A stretch of DNA of 64,000 bases, from positions 27,753,023 to 27,817,022 of the forward strand of contig CM060200.1 of NCBI GenBank assembly GCA_030562195.1, given 5' to 3'. A program made the position numbers and the translations under genes. Under the pieces are notes generated by a model. That model was not told the DNA's origin, searched no databases, and saw nothing but the letters and a program-made list of their open reading frames with translations. Every line of letters begins with the position of its first letter. The stretch's first letter is position 1. Below, in pieces: positions 1-10,451 of this stretch. Source of the stretch: Nipponacmea schrenckii (lineage: Eukaryota; Mollusca; Gastropoda; Lottiidae).

Positions 1-1
1 T

Positions 2-367
2 TTTTCCACATTTTAACCAGTATAGTAACTCGGACAAAGTTTTCCATTGCGTGTCCTCTATTAAAATGGCGTTGCTTTGTAAGTTGTAAGCCTTTAACAC
101 CATACAAGCAGGAACTCGTTTTCCTTTATATTTCGCTAATATTTCCATAAAACCGTCTACAAATTTTTCCGACAAATTTTGCCTTTCAGAACTTTGAAAA
201 TTTTGCGAAAAATGCTTCCTTTGACGATGATTTTCAGTCTTCAAATGATTGAGAAATATTTTATGATTTTCACAATGAATATTACAAGTGCGACAATACC
301 ATTTTGATCCATAATTATTCAATTCCATTTGCGTTCTTTTAGCGGTAGATCGTGGAATTAACTCCAT
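2..367 (-). CDS. KIN17-like DNA/RNA-binding protein, N-terminal part (runs off window)
   Basis: Reading the minus strand from the ATG at 367 gives 122 codons without a stop up to the window edge, so the gene continues outside. Near residue 23 is a KWYCRTC motif that opens a C2H2 zinc finger (C-x2-C-x12-H-x5-H), followed by HRQ. The next ~70 residues have the spacing of the Kin17 winged-helix domain: SEKF..FMEIL, a KGKRVPA stretch, then DTQWKTLSELLYWL. In the family this module binds curved DNA and RNA and is linked to replication, UV response and splicing. The match is recalled, not computed. The sequence looks more diverged than usual KIN17 orthologues, so it may be a paralogue. No intron is needed in this part. 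It is divergent to XPA, with start codons about 1.3 kb apart. Confidence 0.6.
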   Translation of the reverse strand, partial: MELIPRSTAKRTQMELNNYGSKWYCRTCNIHCENHKIFLNHLKTENHRQRKHFSQNFQSSERQNLSEKFVDGFMEILAKYKGKRVPACMVLKAYNLQSNAILIEDTQWKTLSELLYWLKCGK

Positions 368-1679
368 TATAACTATTTGGATAAACTTCTTCTTAAACAG
401 TCACTGTTGCCAGTCTGTTGCCACAAATGACTCATTATTGAATTTCTTCCCCTTTTATACAATACTAGTAAACGGAAGGTTAACGTTACCGTCGTCATTT
501 GAGCGTCGACAAACAGCCGAAACGTTAAATAAACGTTTTTTTAATGTGGCACAACGTTAAGAGAACGTTTTAATGTATCTCTAGTTAAAGGGACGTAACT
601 ACATTATCGATTAAAGGGAGGTAAATCTTGTTTATATTACGAGTTCAATCGTTTCCACAGGAAGATTATAATTTGGTGAGGTTTGGTGTAGGTGACATTG
701 ATAAGTAATTACAAGATTTTCTAATGGACAACAAATGTTTTGCTTCACAAAAACCTGAAAGTCTAATAAATATGACTGTAGTCAAAGTCAATATATGCTT
801 AGTAGTTGAATTGGCACAAATTCACAAATCAGTTCGCAATTCTCTTTTAATTTTAGTCGGCACTGTTTTACTTACGCACCCCCCAACCCCTGTAAAGCTA
901 TCGATTTGAAACTTGGCAGAGGGTTACTTATATGTGTCCTGAATGTTCATAGCAACTTTCAGACGATTCCGACCATTCCTTCTATTTTTAATTATTTTTC
1001 AAAGTGTTGAAATGACTGAAATTTCTTCCGATAGGCTAAATTGGATAATGGCGTAAGTAAAACAGTGCCCTTATCACCATGTTTTCTTAATTTATTTCCT
1101 AGTTCTCTTGCCATGCTGAATAACAAATCCTGTGAAAAAATTTAGACTTCAGGACTATCATTGTTAATGTGTGACTTCAAACAGATTTTAATATTCTCTC
1201 TTGAACTAGGCCTACTGTCAATTGTTATAACCAATTTCACCAAATGCAGGTCATGACAGTTGTAATTTCTGGCAGACAAGGTGAGGGACAGAGGTGGAGC
1301 AATAAAAATGTCCTTAATCTTAATTTGCTGAATCAGTTAATATGAAATTGACGTGGTCATTGACAACATAACACTATATGAATTTCAGAATATCTTTATG
1401 ATCAATTGCAGGATATGCAAATTCCTGATTTTTATTTCTTTAGTTTTTACAATTTTCTAAAACTAAACTCTTATTGTGAACACGGTTTCAACTCTGTTGA
1501 AAAGTAACTTGCTACTTTTCAACCAGCCTAACCTATTAGTATTAGGCTTGTAATTTATGTCAATGAAATATTTAGACAACTAGGCCCTAATCTAAAGTAG
1601 ATAGGCTACCTTTCAATTTGTTACTTTTCCATTTTATAAATAGATGTTGAATAATTTTTCTGTTCTTTTCAGCTCTAAA
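368..1679. promoter_or_regulatory. Divergent intergenic region between KIN17-like gene and XPA, with AACGTT cluster
   Basis: No coding sequence is supported here. The region must hold the promoters of both divergent genes. Five exact copies of the palindrome AACGTT lie at 482, 521, 532, 553 and 564, about 115-200 bp upstream of the KIN17-like ATG. A MITE occupies 859-1069. A TTCTTTTCAG tract ends at 1672, just before the XPA ATG, so XPA may have an untranslated first exon upstream. Transcription starts cannot be placed from sequence. Confidence 0.4.
859..1069. mobile_element. Short MITE with 19-bp perfect terminal inverted repeats
   Basis: The left end GGCACTGTTTTACTTACGC at 859-877 is the exact reverse complement of 1051-1069. 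The 211-bp interval has no coding potential. This is the structure of a non-autonomous DNA transposon. I see no clear target-site duplication, so the superfamily is unassigned. Confidence 0.6.
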
Positions 1680-4600
1680 ATGGCATCTACACAAGAATTG
1701 GATTCAAAAGGTAATTATAAATGGAGATGACTTAGGCCTATTCAGTACCTATTTCAGCTTGATTTCTGGAATTATGAGTGAAATGACTTACATGTATGTC
1801 ATCAGACTTTCACTCTCCGGTCCTTAAGTTATTTTAATTCAAACTGAAATTAAATAGAAAGGGGCACACATTATATATAGGCCTATATATGATGCTGGTT
1901 ATTTTAGGTGAACCATCAGAAGAAGAGCAAGTGAAATTGACACCATCTCAGAGAGCTAGAGTAGAGAGAAATAGACAGAGAGCCTTGCTATTGAAGCAGG
2001 CTCGTCTGGCCAATAGACCTTATACTGTTGGTAAAGAAAGGTAAAAATCATATTTGAGTTCCTTGTAACTCTCTCTTACATTCATTCATTTCATTTATTC
2101 CCAGGTGTTAATTATTTTATACATATTGTAAATCCATTATTCGTCTCTAGCATAACACTTTAATAAGTGGTGTGTAAAATCTTTTTTTCAGTCATAAAGT
2201 ACAGGCAGCACCAAGAGAGGTCGATTCAGGCTCAGGGTTTTTTATTGAAGAAGATAACAATGAAATTAAAACTGGCAAATTAGACGTCAAACATCGGCCA
2301 GGTATGTATCTAGATATAATTTCACTCCTAATTAAGCGTTTTTCAATAAATCACTGAATTTTTTCCAAATTTTAAAAGGATTCTGATACTTCATGACACC
2401 AGGTAAGTTCACTGATGAATATACACACATATTGACCCCTCTGGAGAATTTCAATTTTTTGTCCATTCTAAGAAGCAATTTGACTTCAAGTCACAATTTT
2501 TTTTCTTGAACGAATAGTATAGCTTTATTATCAATATAGTTCTTATTGTTGTATTTTGGTTATTTATTTCAGCACCAGTTATAGCAGTAGATAATATATT
2601 CTGTGAGTCTTGTGATAAAGAATTCCTGGATTCCTATATTTATACTCAGTTTGATATTCCAGTTTGTGATACTTGTAGGTTCGTACAACCTCACTCTTCA
2701 ATATGTCAATCAACATTACATATAAAACTTCTGGCTTGCACTGAGACTATACGAGAAAGCGTATGACCTAGTTACCAGATTCAGGACATGGCAACGTTTT
2801 AAAGACATGACCTTGACAAACTACTTTTCTTTCCCAGAAAATATCCTTACCATTTATTAGTGATGTCCTGATTATTGCAGACAATCGATTATTGGTTGTT
2901 GGAAGTCCAACAATGTGACTAATCGATTCCCAATCGAAAGTCTTAAATAAAACAAAAGCGTTATGTGCACTGCCAAACTCTGAACAGGTAGGTCTATGCC
3001 CTAGAGGTGATCAGAATTGATATGAAAAAAAATTCCAATTAATCAATTATATTTTTTTCCGATTGCCCAACACAACCATTTACATTATTTGACTGATTAA
3101 GTTAGAAATTTTATGTTCATTCTAAGACGTTGTATTCCTTATATCAGTTTTCCCATTATTTAAGCCTGAATTTCAATTCTAATTATTGTTGTAGAGAAAA
3201 GGACAAATATGATCTCATTACCAAAACAGACGCAAAGAATCGGTTTTTATTGAAAGATGCAGACCTAGATAAAAGAGAACCACCTCTGAAATTCATTGTG
3301 AAAAAAAATCCCAACAATAACAGATGGGGAGATATGAAATTATTTCTAGAATTTCAGGTTAGTTTCTTATAGATACTTTTCAAAATATTCAAAATGTTGA
3401 TTGTTTCCTTTTGTGATACCTTCATACTGTCTTCATTAACCCATTAGGGGCAGAAGTTTAGGACGTGAAACACCAGTTCATTTCATTTCATTGTTTTATT
3501 TTACTTCTTAGCAGCTGTCAAAATGTTAGATTAATAAGAGTGTATTTATTGGTTTTGACTTTTTTAAGGTTCAAGAAAGGGCAATGGAAGTTTGGGGTAG
3601 TGAGGAAGCTATAGAAGAGGAGAGAGAAAACAGAAATGAGAAGAAAGATAAAGCCAAACAAAAGAAATTTGATAAAAGAGTAAAAGGTAGTTTAGTTTGC
3701 GATATCAGCAACCTATGGAAGCGAACATAAACTTGTTATCTACCAACCAAGTATTGTATTTTAGTTTAAAGGTTCATTGATCACAAGAATTCAAAATTGT
3801 GTTTCAGAGTAAAGTTATTTTGACAATTTGGATTGAAACTATACAGTTTTATTCTCTTGTGTGTCCATTTAAAATATATACAGTGAGGCCCCTCTATACC
3901 AGGACCCCATCAGATCAATGAAAATGTCAGTTGAGAGGCGTTGTTGCTTTATTATGCATAGGCTTTTCATATAGAGTTTAATCCCTGGAGCCTTAATCTC
4001 AACTTAATCTCAACTGGCAAAATTCCCCTCATTACAGCTTCTTTGATATTAAATATTCTTTCAAAATTACTTGAACAAAATTTTATTAATGACAAACAAT
4101 TTAATTATTTGAATCCTGACTCACAAATTAGACAGCGCCATTTAGGTATATACCTTACCTAAAATTCATAAAGATGCAGCTACTGAATGGTTTGTACCAT
4201 ATCAGATACCAAAAGGGCGGCCAATCATATCTGATCAAGTGAATCCTACCGGATCTCGGAAAACATTGATCATTTTTTATTACCTTTGGCCTCAAAACAT
4301 CCATCATATGTAAAAGATACCAATGATTTTGTTACAAAAATCAAGCAGCTAAAAATACCAAAAATTGCCATTCTAATCTCCCTTGATGTTCAAAGCATGT
4401 ACACTTGGATAGATAATGTTTCTGGTCTCCGTGCTGTAAGAAAGGCTTTTGACAGGTATCCTGACATCAGCCGCCCTGACACCGCGATATTAAGTAGAAA
4501 TGACTTCACCTTTAATGAAAAAGTATACCTTCAGATCTCTGGTACTGCCATGGGCAAATGATTTGCCCCTTCATACGCCAACATATTCATGGCAAAATGG

Positions 4601-6743
4601 GAAAGAGAAGTATCTCTTCTTTGTCCATTGCTCCCATATTTTTACGTCCGTTTCTTTGACGATATTTTCATTGTTTGGACACAAACCATAGAAGAATTCT
4701 GGGAATATTTCGATATTCTCAATAATTACCACCCTTCAGTAAAACTAACAGCCAAAATTAGCGAAAACCGTATAGATACGACAGTATTCAAGGACAATGA
4801 TTTTACTACTTCTGGGAAATTAGATATCAAGGTTTTCTTTAAGGAAACTGACACCCACCAACTTTTGTTCAAATCATCTTTTCATCCTAAACACACCTTT
4901 TCAGGGGTAATCAAATCCCAAATATTACGGTTCCACCGAATTTGTACGCGGGAAAAGGACTTTGAGGAGGCATGTGCAATTGTTTTCAAACAATTGCAGC
5001 AGCGGGGTTATGCGAAGCGGTTTTTACGCAAAAAAAGGTTTTCAACCCTTTGCGAACTTAAGGCTAAAAACAATGCCCAGAATGTTGACCTCCTCGGTGT
5101 TTTTTCAAAACCCTGTCTGAAATCTTCTTGTCTAACTTGTCCCTTTTTCAACTCAACTCCCTTCTTTTTCAATACCTCTAATAATGCCAAATTTGCCATA
5201 GAAGAAAACCTTACTTGTGACAGCAGCAATATCATCTACCTCATATCATGTACAGCTTGTCAACAAAAACAATATATTGGAGAAACAAAAAATAAATTGA
5301 GAACTCCAATAGGAAACCAAAAGAAATTTAGGACCTTTTTAAATAGAACATTTCTCTACAGAACATTAAGTTCTATAGAATGAATTATTCTATAGAAAGG
5401 AGTTTTTTTTTATAGAAGTATTTTCTATAGAATAAAATCTATGAACTGTCCGGTGCAAATTATTTTCAAAGAAAAAACTATATCCATAGAACTATATTGT
5501 GAGGTTCTGCAAGAAAAAATAGACTAAATTACTTTGTGGTACATATCATCCAAGGCCTTTTTTTTTCTTTTTGGATGCAGAATGAAAATGTCAATTATAG
5601 TCTGTGTGACTCAGAAATTCCGACTTTAATGCAAGTGATATTGAATACACATAATTGAAGGAATTTCCATCTATTTTCTCCTATAAGGTATATTGTTCAA
5701 AAGGATAAAATAGCAGGCACTAAAAATCAAGTTTTCAACACTTATGGAACTTCTATAGAAAGAGCTTTATGGAACCTGTTACTATTAATGGAAAGAAGTT
5801 TGTCTGTAAAACTTTCTTTAGAAAACACATACAGAATTCTATAGAACTAAAGAATCTTATAGAATTTCTTAAGATATCACATCCAAAATTCTATAGAACA
5901 GTAGATTCTAAAGGTATCCAGTATGATTTCTATAGAATTCTATATAACTTCTACAGAACATTTTTAGCAGGGTTGGCCATCACATAAATAATGCAAGAAT
6001 CACCCCTATTGAACAAATTTATGAACAGACTGATATTCCAACTAGAACTTTTCGACTGCTTAGAGAAAACTACTGGATAAATAAACTTAATACGATGAAA
6101 CCCAATGGTTTAAATGTTCAAGTTGACTATCAGATAATTCCTTTTGTTATACTTTTCGGTAGTACATCCTGCCAAGCCATACCCATTATCAAAGAACTGT
6201 ATAAACGCCTCCAACACATTTTCCCTGATATTTTCCACAAAAAAATTAATTATTGCTTTTAAGCGTAATAGAAATTTAAGTGATATTTTAGTCCAGGGCA
6301 GACTAAAACCTATAATAGTATAATCATTATTTCTGTCTTATTTTAGATTTGTTTTAAGCTGATGCTGGTTACAGTTTTTTTTTCCCTCTTACTCACTATT
6401 TTTTTTGCACATAACTGTTATTGGTGGTACTGAATCTTCTTCTCGGCCTGTGCTTTCGTAATTTCAATTATATATTGTTTTTTCAACCACTTTTACCTTA
6501 TTGCACACTGCATCACAGGTCCATCTTCATTAGCCCATAAGGTGCAGAAGAGTAGGACTTAAAACTCCATTCATTTCATTTTTATTTTCAGAGTTAAGGA
6601 ACAATGTTAGAAGCAGTTTATGGAGGAAAGGAACAACGTTTCATGAACATGATTTTGCAGAAGAAACATATGATGAAGAGGAAGATGTCTATTCTAAAAA
6701 ATGTAAAACTTGTGAACATAAAGAGACATATGAAAAAATGTGA
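1680..6743 (+). CDS. XPA: DNA repair protein complementing XP-A cells (XPA)
   Basis: Coding exons are 1680-1710, 1908-2040, 2192-2301, 2573-2678, 3195-3357, 3569-3686 and 6592-6743. They join in frame with GT/AG sites to 270 aa (human 273). XPA verifies lesions and scaffolds TFIIH, RPA and ERCC1-XPF in nucleotide excision repair in the nucleus. Visible features are the basic N-terminal [20 protein letters not shown] segment, a [10 protein letters not shown] stretch matching the ERCC1-binding GGGF region, a C4 zinc finger (Cys102, 105, 123, 126; C-x2-C-x17-C-x2-C), the [13 protein letters not shown] and WGDMKL DNA-binding motifs, an acidic/basic helix, and the C-terminal CKTCEH..TYEKM end that contacts TFIIH. 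No frame damage is seen. The last intron (2.9 kb) is inflated by a Penelope-like element, and a SINE tail abuts the last acceptor. The start has no in-frame alternative upstream in the same exon. Confidence 0.95.
2376..2478. repeat. Fragment of the TTAA-type foldback MITE in XPA intron 3
   Basis: The motif GACACCAGGTAAGTTCACTG and the following TGATGAATATA recur in fuller copies near 27.8, 36.8, 58.5 and 61.8 kb. The copy lacks clear ends. A matching right end (TTTTATGTTCATTCTAAGAC) appears further on at about 3108-3140. Confidence 0.5.
4020..6465 (+). mobile_element. Penelope-like retroelement (RT + GIY-YIG), decayed, in XPA intron 6
   Basis: Conceptual translation, with frameshifts, shows the PLE reverse transcriptase order: [29 protein letters not shown], a SLDVQSMY motif A, GTAMGK then a stop where [11 protein letters not shown] follows, and the catalytic [10 protein letters not shown] motif. 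Next come the thumb-like [20 protein letters not shown] and [10 protein letters not shown] segments, a Cys-rich linker, and the start of the GIY-YIG nuclease ([19 protein letters not shown]). The C-terminal tail resumes after an insert, reads QIIPFV and ILVQGRLKP, and stops at 6321-6323. The 3' flank to about 6465 shares TTTTTTTGCACA and CCTGTGCTTTCGTA with the copy at 15-16.7 kb, which suggests a common 3' UTR. Stops and frameshifts mean it is not functional. It lies in the same orientation as XPA. Confidence 0.85.
5326..5965. repeat. Palindrome-rich insert (TTCTATAGAA) interrupting the PLE
   Basis: Between the PLE residues PIGN and the resumed [13 protein letters not shown] lies about 640 bp of unrelated DNA. 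It contains seven exact copies of the decamer palindrome TTCTATAGAA (5371, 5388, 5423, 5751, 5837, 5889, 5928) and several one-base variants. TCTACAGAACATT-like sequence occurs near both edges. No protein is supported; small open frames here are chance. It could be a small non-autonomous element. Confidence 0.55.
6497..6591 (+). repeat. SINE 3' portion abutting the XPA exon 7 acceptor
   Basis: The segment CATCTTCATTAGCCCATAAG ... AAACTCCATTCATTTCATTTT matches the 3' end of the tRNA-derived SINE seen in fuller form at 44705-44976. Its T-rich tail continues directly into TTTATTTTCAG, the acceptor of the last XPA exon. A related diverged piece lies at about 3427-3500 in the previous intron. Confidence 0.6.
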
Positions 6744-7789
6744 AGCAAGTATGAAATGTGAACCCAACTGTTGAGTTGGATGTTTTTACAAATTGGTCAA
6801 GCTATCATTGTCAGGTGTATCTGACTGGTGTTCTGTAGTTAACAGCTATAGCTGGTAGCAAATGTTAACTTCAAACAGAACCAACCAACCTACTTGAGTT
6901 CTATTGAATTGCTTCTGTCGATTTGATCCAGACCATTACTTCTCTACAGAGGAGGAATTTCCTTATTGGAAGACCACGGGCAGGAATAATTTCAATTTTT
7001 TGTGTGCATTTAAAAAAAAAATATATATATATATTTACTTAATAAATTAGAAAAAAAAAAAGAGAAAAAAGAGGTTTTTATGTTTTTCTTGGTTTTCATA
7101 AATGTTTTTGAATATAATTTCTTTTTTTGGAAAATCAAAAAATTGTTTTATAAAAAATTGAAATATTTTCATATATAAAAAGAAATATAAGGGCAGTTGC
7201 CCATAGAACACACATGAAAGTATGAAATAAATATAGAAAACTGAACTTTTTTTCTTTTTTTTTAATATAATAGATTTTTTACCTTTTTTTTTAAAAACAA
7301 ATATGAAGAAATTGTTTTACAATAAAAATGAAAGAAATAGATACAAGGACATTTGCTCATAAAAACACATTTATCATGTTATAAGGTATTCTTCAGTAGA
7401 TATCACTTGTGTGATAAAAAGCGTTGTCTACTGCACTATATCTCCTACGAGATAACGCTCAAAATATTCTAGAATTATTTATTTTTTTATTAACTAACGG
7501 TTATATTGGGTGATAAATAAAACCTCAAATTTGTTTCTTGATATAAAAAATATCCTCATATGTCGATAAAATTAATAAAAACCTCTGCAGAGCTTTGGAA
7601 GTTTGCACTTTTTTATTAACTTGTGGTGATATTTTAGATATCGAAAAATAGATTAGCATAATAAATTTGATTGACTAGAGTTTTATATACGGTAATTTTC
7701 TAAAATTCCTGTGTGTTTTCTCATTGAAAGTAATATATTTAAATGGTTTTCTTGCTTTTTTTCTCCAAAAATGATTTCAATAGGGTAAG
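6744..7789. other. XPA 3' flank, AT-rich, no gene seen
   Basis: This stretch has A/T runs and an (AT)n tract near 7020-7040. Candidate poly(A) signals include AATAAA near 7224. I see no protein-coding segment. Confidence 0.4.
7371..7500 (-). repeat. Dispersed repeat, inverted relative to the copy at 49.44-49.74 kb
   Basis: The reverse complement contains GCGTTATCTCGTAGGAGATA and the ACTTTTTATCACACAAGTGATAT-type sequence found again at 49441-49500 in an ADGRV1 intron. The central CTCCTAGGAG-like core is palindromic. No coding potential. It is probably a fragment of a non-autonomous element. Confidence 0.5.
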
Positions 7790-9530
7790 CCATGTTTGTA
7801 ACAGAAACTGATTTGTTTTATCTACAACCAACAGATGTAGTGTCACATTCACTAGTTCCTCTGTTATATACACAGGTTTCTCTTATATATACACTGCTTC
7901 CTCTGTTATATACACTGTTTTGTTTTCTTATGAAAAGTTTTTTCTTTATTACAACCACCAGTTGCAGTGTATCATATCAAATCTTGTTTCATTTTTAAAA
8001 AAAAAAGAAACTAGATAGAAATTAGTTTCTTTTCCTCAACCACCAGATGTTGTATCACATTCAATAGTTCCTCTGTTCCATACTTGGGTCCTTCTGTTAT
8101 ATACACTGGTTCCTCTGTTATATATACTGGTTTTTCTGTTAAACACTAGTTTCTTTGTTACATAATACTTGATTCTATTTACAGAGACTTGCTTCTCTGT
8201 TACGAAATCTTGTTTCATTTTTTTTAAATAGAAACTAGATAGAAATTAGTTTCTTTTCCACAACCACCAGATGTAGAGTCACATTCACTAGTTCCTCTGT
8301 TATATACCCAGGTTCCTTTGTTATATACACTGGTTCCTCTGTTATAGATGTAGTGTCACATTCACTAGTTCCTCTGTTCCATTTTTTTAAATAGAAACTA
8401 GATAGAAATTAGTTTCTTTTCTACAACCACCAAATGTAGAGTCACATTCACTAGTTCCTCTGTTATATACAATGGATCCTGTGTTATATACACTGGTTCC
8501 TCTGTTCCCTTTTTTTTAAAATAGAAACTAGATAGAAATTAGTTTCTTTTCCACAACCACCAGATGTAGAGTCACATTCACTAGTTCCTCTGTTATATAC
8601 CCAGGTTCCTTTGTTATATACCGGTACACTGGTTCCTCTGTTTTCGATGTAGTGTCACATTCACTAGTTCCTTTGTTCCATACCTGGGTCCCTCTGTTAT
8701 ATACACTGGTTCCTCTGTTATACCACCAGATGTAGAGTCACATTTACTAGTTCCTCTGTTATATACCCAGGTTCCTTTGTTATATACACTGGTTCCTCTG
8801 TTATAGATGTAGTGTCACATTCACTAGTTCCTCTGTTCAATTTTTTTTTAATAGAAAGTAGATAGAAATTAGTTTCTTTTCTACAACCACCAGATGTAGA
8901 GTCACATTCACTAGTTCCTCTGTTATATACACTGGATCCTGTGTTATATACACTGGTTCCTCTGTTCCATTTTTTTTAAAATAGAAACTAGATAGAAATT
9001 AGTTTCTTTTCCACAACCACCAGATGTAGAGTCACATATTCACTAGATCCTCTGTTATATACCCAGGTTCCTTTGTTATATACACTGGTTCCTCTGTTAT
9101 AGATGTAGTGTCACATTAACTAGTTCCTCTGTTCCATACCTGCGTCCCTCTGTTATATACACTGGTTCCTCTGTTATATATACTGGTTTTTATGTTATAT
9201 ACACTAGTTTCTTTGTTACATAATACTTGATTCTATTTACAGAGACTTGTTTCTCTGTTACAAAATCTTGTTTCATTTTTTGAATAGAAACTAGATAGAA
9301 ATTAGTTTCATTTCTACAACCACCAGATGTAGAGTCACATTCACTAGTTCCTATGTTATATACCCAGGTTCCTTTGTTATATACACTTGTTCCTCTGTTA
9401 TAGATGTAGTGTCACATTAACTAGTTCCTCTGTTCCATACCTGGGTCATTCTGTTATATACACTGGTTCCTCTGTTATATATACTTGTTTTTATGTTATA
9501 TACACTAGTTACACCACATTGTAATAAAAC
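7790..9530. repeat. Composite minisatellite (TTCCTCTGTTATATACACTGG family)
   Basis: A ~20-bp motif, TTCCTCTGTTATATACACTGG and variants, is repeated dozens of times. It is embedded in a longer unit of a few hundred bases that includes TAGAAACTAGATAGAAATTAG, a CACAACCACCAGATGTAGAG segment and GATGTAGTGTCACATTCACTAG. Whole units recur near 8220, 8380, 8520, 8840, 8980 and 9280. Related single pieces occur near 11940-12260 and 14720-14830. Open frames here are repeat artefacts. Confidence 0.8.
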
Positions 9531-9539
9531 TTGGTTAAG

Positions 9540-10451
9540 GGTGTTATAAGAGATGCTCTCCCATAGAAGCATTGGCCTAGGTCACAAGTAGAGACTATGC
9601 TACGAATTTCAGTATACATCAATTGATAAGAAATTATCTACTTCTAGAGAAACTTACAAGATAAAGCCATTAAATAAAAATACAAAGCGATTACTTCAGG
9701 GAGATAATGAAAGGGGATCTAATCTACCATGTACAAGAATATTACTCAGATTTTTATTCCTTTTGTAAGCAGTCACTAAACGTTTGGTATAGATATTAGG
9801 GAATTCATCCTGGAGTTCTTTATAAAAACGTTTCACAATCACAGATGCATTTTTAGCTGTAGAATTGTAGGTGGCGACAAAAGGTATAATCTGGTTGTCA
9901 TGCTGGATATTTAGACCGTGAGGTACGACTGTTTGTAATTGGTCTATCCAGAAACTCTCCCTTTGTAGTCGTTTCGTTTTAGGTTTGGTTGTTGTAGAGT
10001 CTGGTATCTTTTCTATGGGCATAACTAGAAGATCTTCAATGGAATGATTGCCTGAATTGAAATGGTTCGCGATTGGTCTATCTTTTTTATGGAGAACGTC
10101 AAAGCGATGACCGCTTAAACGAGTACGCAACGCGTTTTGTGTTTCGCCAATATATTGTACGTCACATTTTTTACAGGAAATTAGGTAAATTATGTTTTTA
10201 TCGATGCAAGAACTTCCTTTAGTTCGAAAATTTTGCCGTTTTTCTTATTTTCAAAATAGTGACTAACATGAATATATTCGCAGGAACGACACCGAGAACC
10301 TCTGCATGGTACAGAACCAAAACCGTTTGGTGGAGGAGGGGGCTTATTTTTGTTTTCAATAGCCGAAAGAGTGTCGTTTTTAATTTTGTGCAAAAAACGT
10401 TTTGAGTAACCCCGCTCCCTCAGTTTATCAAATACTAGTTCGCAAGCCAGT
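9540..10451 (-). mobile_element. Penelope-like element, 5'-truncated 3' end (GIY-YIG part), frameshifted
   Basis: The minus strand reads LACELVFDKLRERGYSKRFL, a Cys-rich CRGSRCRSCEYIHV linker, then after a frameshift near 10190-10210 the GIY-YIG core IIYLISCKKCDVQYIGET with RTRLSGHRFDV. It continues through QIIPFV to ILVHGRLDP and the stop at 9696-9698. The catalytic RT core is absent. The 5' truncation point at about 10451 directly joins pearl-like repeat sequence. Below 9695 the flank includes TTCGTAGCATA, resembling the 3' flank of the third copy. Inactive, and clearly diverged from the other two copies. Confidence 0.85.

Noticed and set aside
5769..5987. 72-codon open frame in the PLE insert
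   Set aside because: It is built from TTCTATAGAA palindromes and has no recognisable domain. It ends in a different frame from the resumed PLE.
7790..9530. CRISPR-like array of short repeats
   Set aside because: Spacers are not unique, the repeats are degenerate and nested, and the host is eukaryotic. This is a minisatellite.
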